From Photobacterium galatheae (GTDB lineage Bacteria > Pseudomonadota > Gammaproteobacteria > Enterobacterales > Vibrionaceae): a stretch of DNA of 64,000 bases. Under the pieces are notes generated by a model. It made no database searches and was not told the origin of the DNA. It saw only the letters and a list, made by a program, of their open reading frames with translations. Within the stretch, counting starts at the first letter, position 1. Each line of letters opens with the position of its first letter. Of this stretch, positions 58,280-64,000 are shown piece by piece. Where the stretch lies: NCBI RefSeq assembly GCF_000695255.1, contig NZ_JMIB01000037.1:20074-84073 (forward strand), read 5' to 3'. The position numbers and the translations under genes are program-made.

Positions 58280-59218
58280 ATGAATATTGCCCTGAAGCAG
58301 CTCCGGGTCTTTGTTGCCGTCGCGCAGGAGAAAACTATCACGGCTGCGGCTGAACGTCTTTACCTGACCAAACCCGCCGTCAGCATGGCGCTTGCGGAAC
58401 TGGAGAAACAACTGGGTCAGTCCCTCTTTGACCGGTACCACAACCGGCTGACGTTGAACTATCACGGCAAGCGCCTGTTGCCACTTGCCGATGAATTACT
58501 GCATCGCACCCATAGTATTGAGCAGTTGTTTGAACAAGACGGTCCGCTGACCGGACATCTGGCGATCGGCTCCAGTGATACGGTCGGTAACCAGCTAACC
58601 CCATTCCTGTTACGGGATTTCCGAACACAGACCGGTCATCAGGATCAATCACTGCTGATTGGCAACACCGCCAGCATCTGCCAGAAACTACGCGACTTTG
58701 AACTGGATATCGGGCTGGTGGAAGGTCAGGTCAATCAACCGGCACTGATCAGTCAGCCCTGGCTGAAAGATGAGATGGTGATAATCTGCCATCCGGCCCA
58801 TCCGCTGCGGCAACACAAGACACTGACTTTTACCGATCTGACACAGACCGAGTGGGTGTTGAGAGAATCCGGTTCCGGGACACGCGATTACTTCCTCAAC
58901 CAGATTGCACCGGAAGTCACAGACTGGCGACTGGCGTTCGAATTAAATACCACTGAGTCCATCATCAACAGCGTTGCCGCAGGATTAGGCATCACCTGCC
59001 TCTCCCGGCGCGCCGTCTGCCACGCAGTTCAGGAAAATCGGGTTGCCGAGCTACCTTTCAGGCTGCCCAAAGAGCGGCAGTACTGGCTGCTGTATCACCA
59101 AGACAAATACAACAGCCCGCTGCTCGCCGCATTTATAGACTTCTGTCAGCGCTGGCAACCGGGCTCAGACCCGGTTATCCCCGCCACTGAAAGCAATGAT
59201 CTGACTGATCTGACATAA
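58280..59218 (+). CDS. LysR-family transcriptional regulator
   Basis: 312 aa. N-terminal winged HTH (LRVFVAVAQEKTITAAAERLYLTKPAVSMAL) followed by a periplasmic-binding-protein-like effector domain (HLAIGSSDTVGNQLTPFLL). It is divergent from the TDT transporter gene across 145 bp, the usual regulator-target layout. Its last 54 bp overlap, on the opposite strand, the 3' end of the glycosylase gene. Confidence 0.92.
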   Translation: MNIALKQLRVFVAVAQEKTITAAAERLYLTKPAVSMALAELEKQLGQSLFDRYHNRLTLNYHGKRLLPLADELLHRTHSIEQLFEQDGPLTGHLAIGSSDTVGNQLTPFLLRDFRTQTGHQDQSLLIGNTASICQKLRDFELDIGLVEGQVNQPALISQPWLKDEMVIICHPAHPLRQHKTLTFTDLTQTEWVLRESGSGTRDYFLNQIAPEVTDWRLAFELNTTESIINSVAAGLGITCLSRRAVCHAVQENRVAELPFRLPKERQYWLLYHQDKYNSPLLAAFIDFCQRWQPGSDPVIPATESNDLTDLT

Positions 59219-59854
59219 AGGCCGTCCTGATTCCTGCTGCCAGGCATCAAATGCTGCCTGTGCAGCAGTCAACGAGCGCTGGGTGTCCCGGCCACCGTCA
59301 ATAACCCCGGTATTTCGCAGGTAGGCTTCGACATCCTGACTGAGAATAAAAGTATCTTTTCCCATCACCCGCAATGTATAAGGGCCGGTATTCCCGCCAA
59401 GACGTTTACCTTTGGTTTTCAGATATTTCCACAGTCCAATGATATCCTCCGACGGCCAGTCCGCGACCATGGCCGAAAAAGAACCGTGTTCTTTGGCTGC
59501 CCGGTGGATCATGTAGGTGTTCTCAGGGATCGTCATGACTTTTCCGAGATGACGAATAATGGCCGGATCCGTTGCTTTACGCTCCCACATCTCATTCGGC
59601 ACCAGCAACAGCTTCTCAATATCAAACCCGAAGAATACCGATTCGAAGCCGTCCCATTTCTGACGAACGACTTTCCAGCTCATGCCGGACTGAAATACTT
59701 TCTGTGTCAACGCAGCCAGCCAGCGATCGTCCGGAATCGCTTTGAGTTCTGCCGGGGTCAGCGGGTGACTCAGCAGACTTTCCAATGCCGACTCACCCCC
59801 TTTACGGTCAACGGCACGGGCATAAATTTGATCAAATTTTTCTCTCACGCTCAC
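59165..59854 (-). CDS. Tag-like 3-methyladenine DNA glycosylase family protein
   Basis: 229 aa. The middle matches the DNA-3-methyladenine glycosylase I fold: VFQSGMSWKVVRQKWDGF, GFDIEKLLLVPNEMWE and DPAIIRHLGKVMTI align with Tag blocks. The N- and C-terminal Cys/His zinc ligands of E. coli Tag are not seen, so this is a divergent branch and its specificity is uncertain. The start is GTG behind GAAGGAG. It is 49 bp from a LexA box shared with yebG, suggesting SOS control. Confidence 0.75.
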   Translation of the reverse strand: MSVREKFDQIYARAVDRKGGESALESLLSHPLTPAELKAIPDDRWLAALTQKVFQSGMSWKVVRQKWDGFESVFFGFDIEKLLLVPNEMWERKATDPAIIRHLGKVMTIPENTYMIHRAAKEHGSFSAMVADWPSEDIIGLWKYLKTKGKRLGGNTGPYTLRVMGKDTFILSQDVEAYLRNTGVIDGGRDTQRSLTAAQAAFDAWQQESGRPLCQISQIIAFSGGDNRV

Positions 59855-59902
59855 AAGAACTCCTTCTCTCCGGAATCAGAACTGGACTCTGGCTCTATCC
59901 TA

Positions 59903-59918
59903 CTGTATAAAAAACCAG
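59903..59918. promoter_or_regulatory. LexA (SOS) box
   Basis: CTG-TATAAAAAAC-CAG, a 16-bp match to the CTG-N10-CAG LexA operator with the usual AT-rich centre. It lies 27 bp upstream of the yebG ATG and 48 bp upstream of the divergent glycosylase GTG. Confidence 0.85.
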
Positions 59919-59944
59919 TTAATCAATATCGGGAGAGGGTGACC

Positions 59945-60247
59945 ATGGCTGTTATCGTCAAATATGTAGTAGAGCGCAACGGAGAAGAGAAGATGACTTT
60001 TACCTCTAAATCTGAAGCTGATGCCTACGATAAAATGTTGGATATGGCTGACGAGCTGTTTGCGGTTCTGAGTGAAAGTAAACTGCTTGAAGACGAAGCC
60101 AAACAGGAAGAACTGGCGCTGTTCCTGGCTCAGGAACGCGAGAAAGTTCTGGTCGCACTGGGAGCTAAAAAAGCCAAACCTGCTGCGAAGAAAAAGCCTG
60201 CCAAGCCTGAAGCGGTAGAAGACGACGCAGAAAGCGAAGCGGCCTGA
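59945..60247 (+). CDS. yebG: DNA damage-inducible protein YebG
   Basis: 100 aa. MAVIVKYVVERNGEEKMTF and DKMLDMADELFAVL match YebG, a small SOS-induced protein of unclear biochemical role. The C terminus is a Lys/Ala/Pro stretch (KKAKPAAKKKPAKP) ending in acidic residues. The frame is open far upstream (to 59486), but the start here fits the family and the LexA box. An intrinsic terminator follows. Confidence 0.93.
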   Translation: MAVIVKYVVERNGEEKMTFTSKSEADAYDKMLDMADELFAVLSESKLLEDEAKQEELALFLAQEREKVLVALGAKKAKPAAKKKPAKPEAVEDDAESEAA

Positions 60248-60273
60248 TCGTCATCCTGCTGAAACGCAGTTGA

Positions 60274-60298
60274 AAAACCTCCTGAAGGAGGTTTTTTT
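60274..60298 (+). terminator. Intrinsic terminator after yebG
   Basis: AACCTCCT, GA and AGGAGGTT, a perfect stem followed by T5-7. Confidence 0.9.
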
Positions 60299-60506
60299 GT
60301 GCCAAATTTTTATGCAAAAAGACTGACTTTCTATGAGGATAACCCTAGGTTTTCAGCATTTCTCAGTCATTTTTCTATGAATGACAGATTTCCCCTTCAA
60401 TATCCGGTTCAGTCTCTTTATGATGGGATATCTGAAATTTTTAATCATCAAACAGACTGCCTGCTGTTGACAGTCTTTTCCCCTTTGATATGGAGACCAT
60501 TTCACC

Positions 60507-61538
60507 ATGGCCACATTTTCTTTAGCCCTGGGTACCGCGACCAAAAACCGCGACGGCAAAATCATTGAAGCCTTCTTCCCGACACCACTGCTGAACCCAG
60601 CTCAGGCTCTGGTTGATACCATCGCGCAAATCGCTGATTACAAAAATGGGAATCAGGCCATTGAAGTCACACCGGCGCAGGCGGCTGAACTGGCAGGTGC
60701 ATTTGCAGCTCACAGTGAACAAGCCAGTGCCGGTTTTGCTGAAAAAGCAGCGCAATCGAGCCAGCCGCTGGTACTGGTGATTCTGGCAACTGACGAAGCA
60801 CCGACTTCCGTTGCCGAAGGCTTCCTGAAACTCCAGCTGATTTCTCACCGTCTGGTTCAACCGCACGGTCTGGTACTGGATGGCATTTTTGGTCTGCTGC
60901 ACAATATTGCCTGGACCAATCAGGGACCTATCGATCTGCCTGAGCTGGCAGAGCGTCAGATGGAAGCCCGTCTGAATGGCCAAGTTCTGAGTGTCGACTG
61001 TATCGACAAATTCCCGAAAATGGTCGATTACATCGTGCCTGCCGGTGTTCGTATTGCGGATACTTCCCGTGTTCGCCTGGGCGCGCACGTGGGTGAAGGC
61101 ACCACGGTCATGCACGAAGGTTTCATTAACTTCAATGCCGGAACAACCGGTGTCAGCATGGTCGAAGGCCGTATTTCTGCCGGTGTTGTGGTTAGCAACG
61201 GCTCAGATATCGGTGGCGGTGCTTCGATTATGGGTACCCTGAGTGGCGGCGGTAAAGTGGTCATTTCTATCGGTGAAAACAGCCTGCTGGGTGCAAACGC
61301 AGGTCTGGGCTTCCCGCTGGGCGACCGCTGTACAATCGAATCAGGTCTGTATGTGACCGCCGGCACGAAAGTCACGATGCTGGATTCAAGCGGCAATGTC
61401 GTCGAAACCGTGAAAGCACGTGATCTGGCAGGAAAATCTGATCTGCTGTTCCGCCGGAACTCAGTAACGGGCACCATTGAGTGTCTGACCAACAAGACTG
61501 CGGTTGAACTGAACAGCGAGCTACACAGCAATAACTGA
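60507..61538 (+). CDS. dapD: 2,3,4,5-tetrahydropyridine-2,6-dicarboxylate N-succinyltransferase
   Basis: 343 aa, the long DapD type (enteric DapD is about 274 aa). It succinylates tetrahydrodipicolinate in the lysine/diaminopimelate pathway. An N-terminal alpha/beta domain is followed by a hexapeptide-repeat beta-helix (GAHVGEGTTVMHEGFINFNA, SDIGGGASIMGTLSGGG). It starts at ATG behind GGAGA. About 200 bp upstream is non-coding. Confidence 0.95.
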   Translation: MATFSLALGTATKNRDGKIIEAFFPTPLLNPAQALVDTIAQIADYKNGNQAIEVTPAQAAELAGAFAAHSEQASAGFAEKAAQSSQPLVLVILATDEAPTSVAEGFLKLQLISHRLVQPHGLVLDGIFGLLHNIAWTNQGPIDLPELAERQMEARLNGQVLSVDCIDKFPKMVDYIVPAGVRIADTSRVRLGAHVGEGTTVMHEGFINFNAGTTGVSMVEGRISAGVVVSNGSDIGGGASIMGTLSGGGKVVISIGENSLLGANAGLGFPLGDRCTIESGLYVTAGTKVTMLDSSGNVVETVKARDLAGKSDLLFRRNSVTGTIECLTNKTAVELNSELHSNN

Positions 61539-61568
61539 TTGCTGAAGCGTCTTTTCGGGAATCATCAA

Positions 61569-61597
61569 AAAGGCTGCTCATGGCAGCCTTTCTTTTT
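61569..61597 (+). terminator. Intrinsic terminator after dapD
   Basis: AAAGGCTGC, TCATG and GCAGCCTTT, a 9-bp perfect stem followed by CTTTTT. It probably works in both directions, also ending the convergent DUF2799 gene. Confidence 0.85.
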
Positions 61598-61615
61598 ATC
61601 GGCTTTCCGGTTCTG

Positions 61616-61942
61616 TCAGTAACCGCGCTCCGCCAGACCAAACTGACTGGCGTCCTGCTTACACTCATCGGGATACGCCGGATTGATCGCCGTCGTCACT
61701 GTTTTCTTACCGGTACAATATTCATATCGGCCTTGCAGATAACCGGCGCGATATTTTTCATAGTCCGATTCTGACAACACGCCTAAGCGATCCAGGCGCT
61801 TCTTATCCCATTCCTGATAGCCATATTCGCCATGATACGCCCCCAGTTCCTGCCATTCACCGTGTTGGGACAGTTCTGATTCATACTGACTGACACACGC
61901 GGCGATCATCAAAGCAGCCATCATACAGATGAGCTGACGCAT
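61616..61942 (-). CDS. DUF2799 family lipoprotein
   Basis: 108 aa. A signal peptide with lipobox IAAC (Cys16) is followed by a small periplasmic domain containing YRAGYLQGRYEYCTG, the DUF2799 type motif, and a second Cys in DECKQD. It is probably anchored in the outer membrane. The function is unknown. Confidence 0.82.
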   Translation of the reverse strand: MRQLICMMAALMIAACVSQYESELSQHGEWQELGAYHGEYGYQEWDKKRLDRLGVLSESDYEKYRAGYLQGRYEYCTGKKTVTTAINPAYPDECKQDASQFGLAERGY

Positions 61943-62026
61943 ACAACCTCCTCAGCCAACTGCAAATCTGTGTCTTAAGTATGGAAGATTCTCTGTGATT
62001 TGGCGGCCATGTATTAAGAATGACCA

Positions 62027-63229
62027 TTAGGGCTGGCTGAGTTCAGCGGAAGCCTGCCGGCCGGACTCACTTCGAATGCCCAGATTCACAAGCACGATGC
62101 CCAAAAAAGAGGCCCCCAATAGCACGGTTCCAAGATACCAGGACTGACTCATTCCCAGTTGGAGTAAGACGTGACTGACCAGTGAAGCCACCATCATTTG
62201 GCAAGCCCCCGATAAAGCAGAGACAGTGCCGGATTTGTCACTATAGGGAGTCAATAACATCGACTGGGCACAAGGAAAGGCGATACCATTGGTCACTGCC
62301 AGCAGAAAATGTGCCAGTGACATCCAGAGCGGATCCAACGGTGCAAAAATATAGACTGCTGCTGACAATATCTGCATCAATGGTGCCAGCTGTAACATGC
62401 GTGCCGTGCCTAAATAAGGACGTAAACGCTGACACAGCAAACCGCCACAAAGAAAACCACAAGCAGGAATCATCGCCCAGATGGCGTATTGTTCCGAAGT
62501 CATGCCGATCTGAACCTGCATGATATAAGGCATCATTGAGATTGCCAGTATCACCACGGCAAAGTTGATCCAGCCAATCCCGGCAAAGGTGATGAAATGA
62601 CGTTCACGAAATAAAGAAACGTAACTGACAACTAACCGCTTCACTGACGGTGGCTGTCTTGCGCTATTTAATGTTTCCCGGAAACTGACCAAGAGCAGTA
62701 TCCAGATCAGTGTGATATAACCAAATAACAGGAAGAATGCTGACAACCAGCCCAGGTAATGATTGACCATCCCGCCAATCACAGGTGCCATGATCGGTGT
62801 GAAAGCGGCTACAATCGCCAGCCAAGTCAGTGCCTTCGCAAGATTCTGTTTCTGGTAACTATCACGGATCATCGCTCTGGCCAGCACGGAGACACTGCCT
62901 GCCCCACATCCTTGAATAAAGCGGCCAGCTAGCAGTCCATTGAACGAGTCAGCCAAAAAAATTACAACGGCGACACCGAATAGTGCGAGTAATACACCAG
63001 CCAGTAAGACCAATCGGCGGCCAAGCACATCCGATAATGGCCCATAAATCAGCTGCGAAGGCCCAAAACCCAACAAATAGACAGCGATGAGCAATTGTGT
63101 CTGATCTGAAGTCAACGCCAGATCATTCCCAATCCAGGGAAGCAAAGGAAACACTAGGCCAAGACCCAACTGGCCAATACTGACAATCAAACAGGCAAAT
63201 AACAGAGGTTTCCAATTGAACGCTGGCAT
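62027..63229 (-). CDS. MFS multidrug exporter (Bcr/CflA or EmrD type)
   Basis: About 400 aa with twelve predicted membrane helices (14-TM features absent). The MFS motif A is visible as IYGPLSDVLGRRLVLL, and the Bcr/CflA-type ARAMIRDSYQKQNLAKALTW segment follows. It is an H+-coupled drug efflux candidate closest to EmrD. I start at MPAFNWKPLLF behind GAGAAA. The frame is open 66 bp further (to 63295), where the peptide is hydrophilic and unlike family N termini. Confidence 0.87.
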   Translation of the reverse strand: MPAFNWKPLLFACLIVSIGQLGLGLVFPLLPWIGNDLALTSDQTQLLIAVYLLGFGPSQLIYGPLSDVLGRRLVLLAGVLLALFGVAVVIFLADSFNGLLAGRFIQGCGAGSVSVLARAMIRDSYQKQNLAKALTWLAIVAAFTPIMAPVIGGMVNHYLGWLSAFFLLFGYITLIWILLLVSFRETLNSARQPPSVKRLVVSYVSLFRERHFITFAGIGWINFAVVILAISMMPYIMQVQIGMTSEQYAIWAMIPACGFLCGGLLCQRLRPYLGTARMLQLAPLMQILSAAVYIFAPLDPLWMSLAHFLLAVTNGIAFPCAQSMLLTPYSDKSGTVSALSGACQMMVASLVSHVLLQLGMSQSWYLGTVLLGASFLGIVLVNLGIRSESGRQASAELSQP

Positions 63230-63362
63230 AGGTTTCTCATCGTCGATAACAACACAATCATTATGCCTGTTATCACGCAGGGAATAAGCCACCATCGGCT
63301 ACAGAAGCTCTGTCCTGGTAGGAAAGAATAGCCGCTTATCCACGCGGCTACTCGATTGAAAC

Positions 63363-63683
63363 TTAGGAAGCAGCAGAGTCCTGCGCTTTGTTAATTCTGT
63401 AACAGAAGGGGTTCTTAAAAGAAAACTTGCTCCCCTGGGTTTCCACTCGCCCTTGCTTCATTGCTATCAGCACTTCACGCTGGATACGCACCAAAGCAAA
63501 AAATCGAATCACCATAAACACAATAAAGATTGGCATGACGATTTGTGCCATTGGCGCTGACTTTAAAATCAAATCATTCCCCAGCCAAACAGCCAGCATC
63601 CCCAGCATCAGGTACAGAGAATGCGGTTTCAGTGTAATGGTCACTGCATCTGCGGCTTCTTTCCGCTCGTAGAAAAAACTCAT
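63363..63683 (-). CDS. Small membrane protein of unknown function
   Basis: 106 aa. Two membrane helices (YLMLGMLAVWLGNDLIL and IVMPIFIVFMVIRFFALV) separated by a short loop, with soluble ends. I do not recognise the family. The basic C-terminal domain (FKNPFCYRINKAQD) is probably cytoplasmic. The start at MSFFYERKEAADAV is the only good one. Confidence 0.65.
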   Translation of the reverse strand: MSFFYERKEAADAVTITLKPHSLYLMLGMLAVWLGNDLILKSAPMAQIVMPIFIVFMVIRFFALVRIQREVLIAMKQGRVETQGSKFSFKNPFCYRINKAQDSAAS

Positions 63684-64000
63684 GGTGTTTTGTTTTTACC
63701 ATTTCAGAAAAAGTGACGCTAAACCTCTCACAGCCCGGAACACAAGACAAGGTCAAACACCACGAAATTGTAACCAGGTAAGAAAACACCGTTTCAGGTT
63801 GAAGTTCAGGTTCTGAATTTTAGAACGGTAGAAACCTCAAGCTTTCGATCCGTAGCAGATATCCCCCCGGATAACACAAAATCCAGCCATGACTGACTCG
63901 GTTTCTTGAAGAAATGGTGGACGGATAGAGTCGCACACAACCGGGACTCGTCCGGTCGCAGGGCGGATTTCAAACCCCGTAATGTAAAAAAGCCCCAGTC
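63684..64000. other. Non-coding right edge with a truncated terminator
   Basis: 317 bp without a credible gene. It includes TTTCTTGAAGAAA (a perfect short inverted repeat near 63911) and GGACG...AGTC / GACT...CGTCC arms (about 63923-63960) that could fold. The last bases AAAAAAGCCCC read on the minus strand as GGGGCTTTTTT, the tail half of an intrinsic terminator whose other arm is outside the window. I tested it as a tRNA and rejected that. Confidence 0.55.

Noticed and set aside
59486..59944. Long upstream extension of the yebG frame
   Set aside because: It runs antisense through the glycosylase gene and across the LexA box; YebG is about 100 aa starting at MAVIVKY.
63920..64000. Possible tRNA at the right edge (TTTCAAA loop; CCACCA on the minus strand)
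   Set aside because: No matching 7-bp acceptor arm, T-arm or D-arm can be folded on either strand around these motifs, and the spacing is wrong for selenocysteine tRNA.
1..64000. Mobile element, prophage, integron or CRISPR array
   Set aside because: No transposase, integrase, phage gene, terminal repeats or regularly spaced repeats were seen; gene content is core and syntenic.

Overview
The window is chromosomal DNA from a gammaproteobacterium, most likely a member of the Vibrionaceae (Photobacterium- or Vibrio-like). Base composition looks close to 50% G+C by eye. The family call rests on (i) a closely packed accA-dnaE-rnhB-lpxB-lpxA-fabZ-lpxD-skp-bamA-rseP-dxr-cdsA-uppS-frr-pyrH-tsf-rpsB cluster, (ii) families that I know mainly from vibrios (DUF3549, DUF3301, DUF2850, DUF2789), and (iii) a recC-recB-recD block without ptrA. 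No prophage, transposon, CRISPR array, rRNA or tRNA gene is seen. The genus is inference.

Layout. 1-18980 (minus strand): fatty-acid and lipid A synthesis, the outer-membrane assembly machinery, isoprenoid and phospholipid precursors, and the translation genes frr, tsf and rpsB with an S2-type leader. 19114-23236 (plus): map, glnD and a DUF3461 gene. 23284-30768: the yqcA-truC-yqcC / csrB / syd-queF neighbourhood. Here it also holds a DUF3549-DUF3301 pair and, in an otherwise empty 1.4 kb, two tandem CsrB-type sRNA genes. Each has about two dozen GGA motifs, an intrinsic terminator and a UvrY/VarA-type upstream palindrome about 170 bp before its start. 30877-34911: two adjacent proteins with degenerate GGDEF domains. 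35190-39573: ppnN, xni, rlmM, a DUF423 membrane protein and an alpha/beta hydrolase. 39740-43574: gcvA divergent from the sRNA gene gcvB, then csdA-csdE and tcdA. 43627-47439: mltA, a 75-residue unknown gene behind a PhoB-type promoter, a DUF2850 gene and argA. 47476-57057: recD, recB, recC. 57163-63683: a TDT-family transporter with a divergent LysR gene, a Tag-like glycosylase facing SOS gene yebG across a LexA box, dapD, a DUF2799 lipoprotein, an MFS drug exporter and a small membrane protein. The right edge ends in a truncated terminator.

The genes are mostly core envelope, translation, repair and amino-acid functions. The most interesting material is regulatory: the duplicated CsrB sRNAs, GcvB, the S2 leader, the Pho-box-preceded small protein, the shared LexA box, and the pair of catalytically degenerate GGDEF proteins. 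I did not find a wholly new defence or mobile system.
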